From assembly GCA_000431835.1 (NCBI GenBank), contig HF987922.1, positions 51,657 to 115,656 of the forward strand: a stretch of DNA of 64,000 nucleotides, written 5' to 3'. Positions 7,780-16,112 of this stretch are shown here, piece by piece (positions within the stretch are counted from its first letter, which is position 1; each line of letters begins with the position of its first letter). The position numbers were made by a program, and so were the translations under genes. Source of the stretch: Succinatimonas sp. CAG:777. GTDB taxonomy: Bacteria; Pseudomonadota; Gammaproteobacteria; Enterobacterales; Succinivibrionaceae. Below the pieces are notes generated by a model that saw only the letters and a program-made list of their open reading frames with translations, made no database searches and had not been told where the DNA came from.

Positions 7780-9219
7780 TTAGCTAAGATTTAACTCTTT
7801 GATCTTTCTTGTTAGAGTATTACGTCCCCAACCTAAGAGTTTTGCTGATTCCTGTTTATGGTTGCCTGTAAAGGTTAATGTAGCCTCCAGCATTACTTTT
7901 TCAAACTCAGGTACAGCTTCAGCTAAAATGTCATGTTCACCTGATTTTAGTTTGCCATCAACCCAAGTTCTTAATAGATCCTGCCATGAAGCATTTTCTT
8001 TATTAGCAGCAACAGGACTTACAGCCTTGTTCTGTGGAGTATTTGCATGCAGGAATTCTGATGGAAGATCAACTAACTGAATATCTCTACCTGTTACCAT
8101 GATTGTTAAATACTTACATAAGTTCTTTAACTGTCTTACGTTGCCAGGCCATGGAAGCCTACATAAAAATACTAAAACCTCAGAGGTTAGTTTCTTAGGC
8201 TCGGTGTGGCTGTCTGCTGCACTTTGTGCTAAGAAATGCTTTGCAAGCATTGGGATATCATTATTTCTATCTCTTAAAGGAGGAATATTGATGTTAATGA
8301 TATTTAATCTGTAGTACAGATCTGAATTGAAAGTGCCATTAGCAATTTTCTCTTCAAGATCATGTGAAGTAGAAGCAATTATACGAACATTAGCATGCAT
8401 TGGTTCAGTGCTGCCAATAGGAGAGTACTCTTGCTTTTGAATTAACTGTAATAGTCTATTCTGGCAGTCCATTGGCATATCACTGATTTCGTTGATAAAT
8501 AAGGTTCCACCATCAGCTTTCATTATAGCGCTTTGGCTGAGATCCTTGCTTATATCACCAAAAAGTTCATATTTGACCATTTCCTGTGGAATAGAGGTCA
8601 TATTTAAAGATACAAATTTATAACCTTTTCTCTCACCGTGATTGTGCAGGGCTTTTGCTACCTGTCCGCGACCGGTTCCAACTTCACCGTGAATTAACAC
8701 TGGAAGATCAGTCTTTGAAACACGACCGATGAACTTGAATACTTCCTGCATAGCTGGAGATTTACCAATAATCTCAGCCTCTTCAGTTTGTTCTGTTACA
8801 GGAGCTACGTCAGCCTTTGCTTTTTGATTTAGCATCTGCAACATGTTAACTCTGTGAACAGCAGCTCTTCTGATAACACTGATAGCCTGCTCGATATCAA
8901 AAGGCTTTGGCAAGTATTCAAATGAACCTTCTTCGTAAGCATCTATTGCAGCAGATAGATCTGAGTGTGCAGTCATGATGATAAATGGAATGTTTTCATC
9001 GATGTCATGAACAGCATTAATTAGCTCTAAACCGTCAATACCAGGCATTCTGATATCAGAAACAATGACATCAGGAGTCTCATGTTTGATAGCTTCAAGG
9101 GCAGCTTCACCGTTTTCAAATAAACGGTGGGTAATGCTGTTTGCTGCAAGTGCTTTGTCAAAGACAAAGCGTATGCTGGCATCATCATCGATAACCCAAA
9201 TCATAGGATTCATAAACAA
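7780..9219 (-). CDS. glnG: NtrC-type response regulator with a degenerate AAA+ domain lacking GAFTGA
   Basis: The protein (479 residues) has the NtrC order: receiver, AAA+ domain, Fis-type DNA-binding helix-turn-helix. The receiver is intact, with acidic pocket DDD at 11-13, phospho-acceptor Asp55 in SDIRMPG, Thr83 and Lys105. The Fis domain is intact too (ESAKLLGWGRNTLTRKIKEL). The ATPase is not. Walker A reads GEVGTGRG (178-185), with Arg184 in place of the catalytic Lys. After ELFG (218-221) only 13 residues precede ADGG, where E. coli NtrC has 19; the missing six correspond to the GAFTGA sigma54-contact loop. Walker B ends INE (Asn243-Glu244, normally DE). The FREDL arginine finger is FNSDL (297-301). 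Such a protein should not remodel sigma54 polymerase. Rhodobacter capsulatus NtrC and E. coli TyrR are known GAFTGA-less members that act at sigma70 promoters. Confidence 0.93.
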   Translation of the reverse strand: MFMNPMIWVIDDDASIRFVFDKALAANSITHRLFENGEAALEAIKHETPDVIVSDIRMPGIDGLELINAVHDIDENIPFIIMTAHSDLSAAIDAYEEGSFEYLPKPFDIEQAISVIRRAAVHRVNMLQMLNQKAKADVAPVTEQTEEAEIIGKSPAMQEVFKFIGRVSKTDLPVLIHGEVGTGRGQVAKALHNHGERKGYKFVSLNMTSIPQEMVKYELFGDISKDLSQSAIMKADGGTLFINEISDMPMDCQNRLLQLIQKQEYSPIGSTEPMHANVRIIASTSHDLEEKIANGTFNSDLYYRLNIININIPPLRDRNNDIPMLAKHFLAQSAADSHTEPKKLTSEVLVFLCRLPWPGNVRQLKNLCKYLTIMVTGRDIQLVDLPSEFLHANTPQNKAVSPVAANKENASWQDLLRTWVDGKLKSGEHDILAEAVPEFEKVMLEATLTFTGNHKQESAKLLGWGRNTLTRKIKELNLS

Positions 9220-9224
9220 TCTCC

Positions 9225-10307
9225 TCAGATTCTGCTCTTTAAAGGCAGGATAATCTTAAATACAGTTTTTTGAGCATCACTTAAACATTCGATGGTGCCG
9301 TGGTGTCGCTCAATAATATTAAGTGCTATTGATAAGCCAAGACCATTTCCATTAGTCTTGGTTGTAACCATTGGGAAGAATACAGTCTGCTTTATCTGTT
9401 CTGGTATTTCAGGTCCATTGTTTGAAATGGAAATGATCACTGCTGTTGGGTATTTTTTATCTCTTACTATGGTCCTGATACTTGCTCTAGTTTTTACTTC
9501 TATCCGAGGATCTTTAGTATCAGACTCTTTTAAAGCCTGAACTGCATTATTTACAATGTTCAATAAAACTTGTTCGACAGAATCCACATCAAGATTTAGC
9601 TCAGGTAAGCTAGGATCGTAATCTCGCTTTATTTCGATTCCTTTACTCTCATCTTGCATTGAAATTAGTGAAAGTACCTTTTCAATTAAGTAGTGGATAT
9701 TCTCTTTTACAAGAGGATTAGGTTTTTGCGGACCTAATAGGTTATTAACTAGAACTTTCAATCTATCAGTTTGCTCGATAATAACCTTGGTGTAGTCTTT
9801 TATTCCTTCTACTTTGCCAAAGGTCATTTCAATCAACTGTGCAGCGCCTCTAATTCCTCCTAAGGGATTTTTGATCTCATGAGCCAAACTTCTGATTAAA
9901 TCTCTTGCAGCCGAATATTGATAATTCTGTTGCATCTGATTTATCAGTTTATCCTGATGAGAAATGGTATGGAGCTCAATTAAAAGTCCATTAAATTTTG
10001 CTGTTGAGTAGTTAAATACAGCCATGTCGGTCTTGGTAGAAACACCTGGCATTGGAGAAATCATAATTCCAGCAGCAGATATACCTTGGAAGTTGTCTGA
10101 AAAATTAATTTCTTTGATGGTTTGAATGAGAGAAGTCTCATTAGGAGAGATAAAATCAATGAATTTTGAAGATATTAATTTGGTGCGAGAAACTCCGCAC
10201 AGCTGTTCAGCAGCCGTGTTAGCGTAATGAATATTAAAATCTTTGTCAGTGATTAAGACTGCAGTAGCCAAACTTTCTAGAATGTTAGCTTTTTGCTTAT
10301 CGTCCAT
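9225..10307 (-). CDS. glnL: Nitrogen sensor histidine kinase NtrB with altered G1 box
   Basis: This 360-residue cytosolic kinase has an N-terminal PAS domain (residues 1 to about 110). The dimerisation/phospho-acceptor helix carries His143 in RSLAHEIKNPLGG, the exact NtrB H-box. A HATPase domain follows with an N-box (NIVNNAVQAL) and a G2 box (GNGLGLS, 320-326). The G1 box reads NNGPE at 296-300 where NtrB normally has DNGPG, so the adenine-contacting Asp and the second Gly are changed. NtrB phosphorylates NtrC when nitrogen is limiting and dephosphorylates it with PII. The substitution could weaken kinase activity and leave phosphatase activity or scaffolding; that is inference. It is first in the glnL-glnG operon, five bases before glnG. 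glnA is not adjacent, unlike in E. coli. Confidence 0.93.
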   Translation of the reverse strand: MDDKQKANILESLATAVLITDKDFNIHYANTAAEQLCGVSRTKLISSKFIDFISPNETSLIQTIKEINFSDNFQGISAAGIMISPMPGVSTKTDMAVFNYSTAKFNGLLIELHTISHQDKLINQMQQNYQYSAARDLIRSLAHEIKNPLGGIRGAAQLIEMTFGKVEGIKDYTKVIIEQTDRLKVLVNNLLGPQKPNPLVKENIHYLIEKVLSLISMQDESKGIEIKRDYDPSLPELNLDVDSVEQVLLNIVNNAVQALKESDTKDPRIEVKTRASIRTIVRDKKYPTAVIISISNNGPEIPEQIKQTVFFPMVTTKTNGNGLGLSIALNIIERHHGTIECLSDAQKTVFKIILPLKSRI

Positions 10308-10369
10308 CGTATTTTTTTCTCAATAGCCTATTTTTGTGCATGATCTATTTTGAACTATTTTTTGGATAT

Positions 10370-10397
10370 TTTATAATAAAGCACAAAAATAGTGCAA
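10370..10397 (-). promoter_or_regulatory. Candidate sigma70-type promoter of glnLG
   Basis: On the minus strand TTGCAC (10392-10397) is followed after 16 bp by TATAAA (10370-10375). This is a plausible -35/-10 pair about 60 bases before the glnL ATG. No sigma54-type GG-N10-GC element was noticed here. Confidence 0.45.
10380..10396. promoter_or_regulatory. Candidate NtrC-binding box overlapping the glnL promoter
   Basis: The 17-mer AGCACAAAAATAGTGCA matches 11 of the 13 defined positions of the NtrC consensus (TGCACC-N4-TRGTGCA). It is a near-palindrome. It covers the -35 and spacer of the candidate promoter. E. coli glnL also has an NtrC site at its own promoter that represses it. The position suggests steric autoregulation. 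Confidence 0.5.
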
Positions 10398-10467
10398 TAC
10401 AAGAGACGATAATTTTTAGAAAATACTATTATAAAACGGCTTGTGTATCAGAATATAAGGCAAGATA

Positions 10468-10501
10468 TAAAAAAAGCCTGCGTAAATAAATTACACAGGC
10501 T
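10468..10501 (-). terminator. Rho-independent terminator of typA
   Basis: AGCCTG and CAGGCT pair, with a further GTAA/TTAC extension across one mismatch, and a T-run follows on the minus strand. It lies about 25 bases past the typA stop. Confidence 0.88.
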
Positions 10502-10526
10502 TTTTGTAAAGATCAATTATAGTGCT

Positions 10527-12365
10527 TTATTCTTCAGCTTTTTTACCACCTGCTGCACGGAAAGCGCGCACACGGTCCAATTCAGACAGGTTTTTCTTAC
10601 GAATACGTAAGCTTACAGGGGTAACCTCTACTAATTCATCTTCATTGATGAATTCTAGAGACTGCTCTAAAGACATGTGAACAGCTGGTGTTAAGATGAT
10701 GTTATCATCAGAACCTGCAGCACGAACGTTAGTTAACTTCTTAGTCTTTAATGGATTAACAGTTAAGTCGTTTGAACGAACGTGTAAACCGATAACCTCA
10801 CCTTCGTAAACTTCCTCACCTGGCTCAACAAATAATCTGCCACGCTCCTGTAAGAACCATAAAGCGTACGGAACAGTCTTACCTGTATCATTAGAAATAA
10901 GAACACCGTTCTTTCTTTCTCCAATGGTGCCACCAACATATTCGTCATAACTGTCGAATGTGTGGTACATCAGACCAGTACCTGAGGTTAATGTCATGTA
11001 TAAAGACTGGAAACCAATCAGTCCACGAGCTGGAATTCTATAATCTAATCTTACACGACCCTTTCCATCTGGGACCATGTTCTTTAATTCACCTTTACGA
11101 AGACCTAACTCTTCCATTACAGGACCTTGGTTGTCCTCATGTAAATCTAGAGTTAATACCTCATAAGGCTCTAAAGTTTTGCCACCTTCTTTATGAAGAA
11201 TAACTTCAGGACGAGATACTGCTAACTCATAGCCTTCACGACGCATCTCTTCAATAAGAACTGATAAGTGTAACTCACCTCGACCAGATACCTTGAAACG
11301 GTCAGTATCTTCAGTCCTCTCAACGCGCAAAGCTACGTTGTGAACCAATTCTTCACGTAATCTTTCTTCGATGTTTCTTGAAGTAATGAACTTACCTTCT
11401 CTACCAGCAAATGGAGATGTGTTTACGCAGAAGTTCATAGAAACTGTAGGCTCATCAACTGATAAAGCAGGTAAAGCCTCTACCTTTGAAGGATCACAAA
11501 TAGTATCTGAAATCTTTAATTCGCCTAAACCTGTAACCGCAATAATGTCACCAGCTTCTGCGCAATCTACAGGAGCTCTTCTTAGACCTAAATAGCCTAA
11601 TACCTGACCAATCTTACCTGTTCTAGTCTTGCCTTCACGGTCAATGATAGTTACAGGAGAGTTTGCTTTAGCAACACCGCGCTTTACACGACCAACACCG
11701 ATAACACCAACGTATGAAGTGAAGTCTAATGATGAAATCTGCATCTGGAATGGACCATCAAGATCAGCCTCTGGTGGACTTACCTTGTCAACGATAGTCT
11801 GGAATAAAGGCTCCATGGTATCGCCATGTGAAGCTAAATCTAAGGTAGCCCAACCCTGGAATGCAGAAGCATATACTACTGGGAAGTCTAACTGCTCATC
11901 GGTTGCACCTAAGTTGTCGAATAGGTCGAATACCTGATCGATAACCCAATCTGGTCTTGCACCTTCTCTATCGCACTTGTTAATAACAACGATAGGTTTT
12001 AATCCAGCTGCGAATGCTTTTTGTGTAACAAATCGTGTTTGTGGCATAGGTCCGTCAACTGCATCTACTAGCAGAAGAACAGAATCTACCATAGACATAA
12101 CACGTTCTACCTCACCACCAAAGTCAGCGTGACCTGGGGTATCAACAATGTTAATTCTGTATCCATTCCAATTGATAGCTGTGTTCTTTGAAAGAATGGT
12201 AATACCGCGCTCTTTTTCGATATCATTTGAGTCCATGACACGTTCCTGACCGATTTCGTTACGGTCTAGAGTGCCAGACTGGCGGAGTAACTTGTCTACT
12301 AAGGTTGTTTTACCGTGGTCAACATGCGCAATAATAGCAATGTTGCGGATTTTCTGAACATCCAT
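10527..12365 (-). CDS. typA: Ribosome-associated GTPase BipA/TypA
   Basis: This 612-residue translational GTPase has the BipA layout. The G domain shows [15 protein letters not shown] near the N-terminus, RGITI in switch [15 protein letters not shown] as G3 and [10 protein letters not shown] as G4. Beta-barrel and EF-G-like domains III and V follow. The C-terminal BipA-specific domain ends in a basic segment ([11 protein letters not shown]). BipA binds the ribosome at the A-site region and helps 50S assembly and stress adaptation. Length is close to E. coli BipA (607). The neighbour order glnL-glnG/typA resembles the E. coli glnALG-bipA region without glnA. The start is the only sensible ATG, and a long divergent intergenic region separates it from yihY. 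Confidence 0.97.
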   Translation of the reverse strand: MDVQKIRNIAIIAHVDHGKTTLVDKLLRQSGTLDRNEIGQERVMDSNDIEKERGITILSKNTAINWNGYRINIVDTPGHADFGGEVERVMSMVDSVLLLVDAVDGPMPQTRFVTQKAFAAGLKPIVVINKCDREGARPDWVIDQVFDLFDNLGATDEQLDFPVVYASAFQGWATLDLASHGDTMEPLFQTIVDKVSPPEADLDGPFQMQISSLDFTSYVGVIGVGRVKRGVAKANSPVTIIDREGKTRTGKIGQVLGYLGLRRAPVDCAEAGDIIAVTGLGELKISDTICDPSKVEALPALSVDEPTVSMNFCVNTSPFAGREGKFITSRNIEERLREELVHNVALRVERTEDTDRFKVSGRGELHLSVLIEEMRREGYELAVSRPEVILHKEGGKTLEPYEVLTLDLHEDNQGPVMEELGLRKGELKNMVPDGKGRVRLDYRIPARGLIGFQSLYMTLTSGTGLMYHTFDSYDEYVGGTIGERKNGVLISNDTGKTVPYALWFLQERGRLFVEPGEEVYEGEVIGLHVRSNDLTVNPLKTKKLTNVRAAGSDDNIILTPAVHMSLEQSLEFINEDELVEVTPVSLRIRKKNLSELDRVRAFRAAGGKKAEE

Positions 12366-12680
12366 TTTATAACCCTGTGATGATAAACTCAGACATTGAG
12401 TATAGATTTAAAAATAGCTGCGCTATTTTATCCTATTTTTGAGCTATCTAACATTTTTTGAAAAAAAAGAATTAAAAAAGTACCAATTTTATGCGTTTTC
12501 TTTTAGAGCTTAAAACCTAAAGCTTGGAAGCTATGGTGACTTTTTTCGAACTATCTTATGAATTTTCTGTCAAATTAAACAATTAATTGTCGATGAGAGT
12601 CACTTATTGGCGAACGGCAACCCAAGAAAGACTAAAAACAGATATAATGCTTTTAATCTTTGCAATAAGGTAAGAAACAA
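12366..12680. other. 315-bp divergent intergenic region between typA and yihY
   Basis: This AT-rich stretch contains no credible ORF or RNA gene. It should hold the promoter of typA (leftward) and that of yihY (rightward). A perfect TATAAT at 12643-12648 is the best -10 for yihY. For typA no convincing -35/-10 pair was picked out; a TTGACA on the minus strand lacks a matching -10. Confidence 0.5.
12643..12648 (+). promoter_or_regulatory. Candidate -10 box for yihY
   Basis: TATAAT stands 32 bases before the GTG start of yihY, with no clear -35 at normal spacing. Confidence 0.4.
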
Positions 12681-13604
12681 GTGAAAGAACTGTATAAATA
12701 TTTTTTAAATCGAGTAAAAAGAGATTCCATTGGACTTGAGGCTTCGGCCTTGTCTTTTACTTCAATTCTTGCGCTAATTCCTGCAATTAGTGTGATTTTC
12801 TATTTTTTCGCAGTTTTCCCTTCTTTTGAGCAATTTAGAGAATCTTTAAAAAACTTTGCAAAGGCTAATTTTATGCCTGTTTTTGCAGATAATTTAGGCA
12901 ACTACGTGGGAACTTTCGTTGAACATGCTGGAAAGTTGACTGCAACTAGCACAGTTGTCTTCTTTGTCATTTCTCTATTGTTAGTAAGATCAATTGATCA
13001 ATGCTTAAACAGAATTTGGCGTGGTGGTAGAAGAAAATTAGGTACCATGATCGCTATCTACTGGACTTTACTTACCTTAGGTCCAATTGCATTAGGTATT
13101 GTGATTTGGATTTTTACAAAGGTTATGGGCTTTGCAATCAGCTCAAACTCTACTGTAGGTCTTCCTCTAATGATTGCCTACTTTGTATTCCCAATCATTA
13201 TTGAGTGTGGCGTATTGACTGCTGTATATGTAATTGTTCCAAGAGTAAGAGTAAAAGTCCAAGATGCTTTACTAGGTGCAGTTTTTGTAACAGTCGCCTT
13301 TGAGGTATCAAAAAAGATCTTCAGTATCTTCGTATTAAACTTTTCAAATTATGAAGCAATCTATGGAGCTATCGCTGTAATTCCAGTTCTTTTTGTTTGG
13401 ATTTATATTAACTGGTGGATTGTACTCTTAGGTGCAGAGTTTACAGCAACTTTAGGTGTTGTTCGTTCTGGTCTATCAGATGAAGTTCCAAGTTTCATGG
13501 TTTACCTTGCTAATGTAACTGGTTCTACTTTAGGTTCCGATGACATCATTAATGGCAAAAAGAAGAAACCATCTATCAGCATTAAGATTTCTTCAAAACC
13601 ATAA
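12681..13604 (+). CDS. yihY: YihY/BrkB family inner-membrane protein
   Basis: The 307-residue protein begins with a GTG codon preceded by AAGG about 10 bases upstream. The N-terminal family signature is clear: RDSIGLEASALSFTSILALIPAI. Next come LLVRSIDQCLNRIWRGGRR and several hydrophobic segments. The conserved NYEAIYGAIAVIPVLFVWIYI and WWIVLLGAEFTATLG complete the match. About six transmembrane helices are predicted by eye. The family was once called RNase BN, but that assignment was withdrawn; its function is unknown, with proposals ranging from envelope transport to virulence. The tail is cytosolic and basic. It stands alone between the divergent typA and the convergent AsmA-like gene. Confidence 0.92.
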   Translation: MKELYKYFLNRVKRDSIGLEASALSFTSILALIPAISVIFYFFAVFPSFEQFRESLKNFAKANFMPVFADNLGNYVGTFVEHAGKLTATSTVVFFVISLLLVRSIDQCLNRIWRGGRRKLGTMIAIYWTLLTLGPIALGIVIWIFTKVMGFAISSNSTVGLPLMIAYFVFPIIIECGVLTAVYVIVPRVRVKVQDALLGAVFVTVAFEVSKKIFSIFVLNFSNYEAIYGAIAVIPVLFVWIYINWWIVLLGAEFTATLGVVRSGLSDEVPSFMVYLANVTGSTLGSDDIINGKKKKPSISIKISSKP

Positions 13605-13610
13605 TCTGTA

Positions 13611-13641
13611 ATGGCGTTTAGAGCGTTATTGGTACTGTTTT
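13611..13641 (+). terminator. Weak candidate terminator of yihY
   Basis: AATGGCG and CGTTATT can pair using G-U wobbles. A TTTTTT run follows some 12 bases later. The stem is weak and the spacing poor, so this is a tentative call. Confidence 0.25.
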
Positions 13642-16104
13642 TTATAGGTCCTGAGATGATTTTTCTAAAGCTTCAGGACCTTTTTGATCCTTATCTTTAT
13701 TCAACTCACTTGCTGCATCTGTCAGCTCTTTAGCTGAATTCTCTTGTAAAGCTTCCTCATTGATACCAGGTCTAATTTCACCTCGTGATAGAGCTGTAAT
13801 AAAGATGTTCTTATCATTTGAGGTCTCTTTAGTAAGTCCTTTTATGTTGATATTAGAAATACTATCTTTTGGTAAAGATACAAAGGTACCACGAGCAGAG
13901 AAATCCTTGTTGTTTAGATCTAGCTTTGCATTGAAGGTAAGGTGTGAGGTGGTGAGATCACCAGAGCCTTTTAGCTTTAAGAAGTGGTCTTGAGGAAAGA
14001 TCTTAAGACTTAGTTTATACAATCCTAAGTCTCCATCTTTGATGGCGTCGCACAATTCGTCGTAATTTAAAGCGTAGTTTTTCTTTAAACCTCCGTTAAT
14101 AAGATCTAAACCAAACTGTGATACTAATAAAGAATCACTTGTAAGGTTGATATTGCCAGTGTAAAGCTGTTTTGCTTTATATACATTGTTATTATCAACT
14201 TTATTCTTTTCATTGTTGATATTAGAAATGTGGCTGTTGGTGTTATTGTTCTCTGAATTGTTGCCTTTATCGGTAGTCGCAACCCCCATAGGAGCAGAAG
14301 TTTTATCTGTCTTTTCATCAGTTTCTTCTAATTTAGTTATCTCTCCTTCAATGTTAATCACACCACTTAAGAGATGGTCTGTAAGGTTTGAATTTAATTC
14401 AGAGATATCAAATTGAGGGGCAAAGACTTTGATCCTTAAAATTTCTAACTCATTATTTGAGTCAACTTCAAAAGCAAGTTCACTCTTTTTAAAGAGCATC
14501 TTTCCTACATTGAATGTATATCCCTTGTCTGAAAGATCCATTTTAGAGTCAAATTGTTTGATGAAGAGATCAGAGTAATAGCCACTATCAAAACTAAAGG
14601 TAATATAGCTGTTATAGCTGTCATCTTCATTTAGTGAATTGTTATCTAAGATATTATTTAATGGCTTAAGCTTACTTAAAAGAGGAGTGAAAACATCATT
14701 TTCAGCATTCTTTGTGCCTGATGCTTTATCTATACTCTTTTCGTTATCTGCTGTTACTGCTGTAGTGCTTACATCAAAGCTTTTTTGATCAAGTGACTCG
14801 TTGATATTATCGTCTTTAGCCTTGTTGTTAAAAGCTATGTTGTTAGCTTCTAGTTTTACGCTTTTTATTGATAAAGGTAAGGTTTTGATGAAAGACACAA
14901 ACTCCGTTCCGTCAATGCTGAATTTTTTTACATTGATGTTTTGATTTAGCAGAGTGTTTTGTACAAAAGCGTACTGCTCTTTGGTAGTTTCAAATTTGCC
15001 TTCTTTTAGTGACAGATTATGAATTGTAAGTAAAGGTTCACTATCGTTATGATAGTCATAATTGACGTCAAAAGAGTAAGCTCCATCAAAGACTGTACCT
15101 TCAGCTTTCATAGAGATTGCGCTGTCAGCAAGGGTGAATTCAATATCAGAATTTTCAGCTGTTACTTGTATGCTTGGTTTAGAGATTTCGCCACTGCTAC
15201 CTTTAAAGGTAAAGTTGATTTTTCCGTCTTTTACTAAAAGATCTGAAATTGAACCTCTTACTTGCCCAAACAAAAGATCTTGTTTTGGAAGAGCTAATAC
15301 ACAGTCGTAGACAGATGCCTCTGGTGCATAGATATTGTATTTTTTAGAGAGTAACTTATAGTCCTTAAAAATAATCTTATTTAGATTTAATCTAGAAAAC
15401 TTCAAGTTTTCTGTTTTTCTATCAATAGTAAGATCTGCTAAGAGAGTTCCTCCAAAGATCTGTACAGATAAATCTTTTATGACGATCTTTTCAGGTTCTA
15501 CTCCAATGTTAGTTTGCAGATTTTTTATAGGTTGTTCATCTAATTGACCTTCATTAGACCTTATGTCAGCTACTTTAAAAGAGAACTTACCATCGTTTCC
15601 TAAGTAGGCATCAACAGCTGATAATGATCCGTGATTTAAACTTAGCTTGTACAGATTTATAGGGGTATCAACAAGATCAAGTTTACTTATATGTACATCT
15701 TTGAATTTAAATTTTTCTTGTTTTAATTTTTGTAAATCTTTGTCATCTGCCTTAATGCCTTTGGCGTAAAAGTATTTAATTTCAAAGGTATCTGATTTTA
15801 AAAGGCTAGGTAGATCATATTCCATATAGATTTCATCTATATTAGATTTTCCAACCTTGATGTCATGCAATTTGATGACATTTGGATACAAGGCAGAAAA
15901 CTCTACCTTTTGACAGTTGATTTCAAAACTTGTTCTGCTTGACAGGAATTTTATTAAAGGGGCTTTGATGTTCTGCCCATTAAAATAGAGGATTGCTCCA
16001 CATACGGCAATAGCAATGGCTACAATCACAAGAAGAATTGCTTTAAAGATTTTTGAAAGTTTAGACTTCTTATTTTTGATTTTTACATTTGCTATAAAAG
16101 CCAT
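13642..16104 (-). CDS. AsmA-like membrane-anchored protein with Asn-rich insert
   Basis: The protein (820 residues from the chosen start) has a basic N-terminus, one transmembrane helix (about residues 22-42, rich in Ile/Val/Ala) and a long beta-rich periplasmic region. The segment after the anchor (FEINCQKVEFSALYPNVIKLHDIKVG) resembles the start of AsmA/TamB-type lipid-transfer proteins, and a C-terminal AsmA-like stretch is visible. Such proteins shuttle phospholipid to the outer membrane. Similarity is weak, so a specific orthologue (AsmA, YicH, YhjG) is not named. A low-complexity Asn/Lys/Thr-rich segment at about 591-646 interrupts the fold. The ATG at 16104 has GAGG six bases upstream; the in-frame TTG at 16116 lies inside the recG stop region and is less likely. 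It directly follows recG. Confidence 0.6.
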   Translation of the reverse strand: MAFIANVKIKNKKSKLSKIFKAILLVIVAIAIAVCGAILYFNGQNIKAPLIKFLSSRTSFEINCQKVEFSALYPNVIKLHDIKVGKSNIDEIYMEYDLPSLLKSDTFEIKYFYAKGIKADDKDLQKLKQEKFKFKDVHISKLDLVDTPINLYKLSLNHGSLSAVDAYLGNDGKFSFKVADIRSNEGQLDEQPIKNLQTNIGVEPEKIVIKDLSVQIFGGTLLADLTIDRKTENLKFSRLNLNKIIFKDYKLLSKKYNIYAPEASVYDCVLALPKQDLLFGQVRGSISDLLVKDGKINFTFKGSSGEISKPSIQVTAENSDIEFTLADSAISMKAEGTVFDGAYSFDVNYDYHNDSEPLLTIHNLSLKEGKFETTKEQYAFVQNTLLNQNINVKKFSIDGTEFVSFIKTLPLSIKSVKLEANNIAFNNKAKDDNINESLDQKSFDVSTTAVTADNEKSIDKASGTKNAENDVFTPLLSKLKPLNNILDNNSLNEDDSYNSYITFSFDSGYYSDLFIKQFDSKMDLSDKGYTFNVGKMLFKKSELAFEVDSNNELEILRIKVFAPQFDISELNSNLTDHLLSGVINIEGEITKLEETDEKTDKTSAPMGVATTDKGNNSENNNTNSHISNINNEKNKVDNNNVYKAKQLYTGNINLTSDSLLVSQFGLDLINGGLKKNYALNYDELCDAIKDGDLGLYKLSLKIFPQDHFLKLKGSGDLTTSHLTFNAKLDLNNKDFSARGTFVSLPKDSISNINIKGLTKETSNDKNIFITALSRGEIRPGINEEALQENSAKELTDAASELNKDKDQKGPEALEKSSQDL

Positions 16105-16112
16105 GTTTAGCC

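Noticed and set aside
10324..10340. Second NtrC box close to the glnL start
   Set aside because: Only the GTGCA half matches; the other half does not fit the consensus, so it is at best a half-site.
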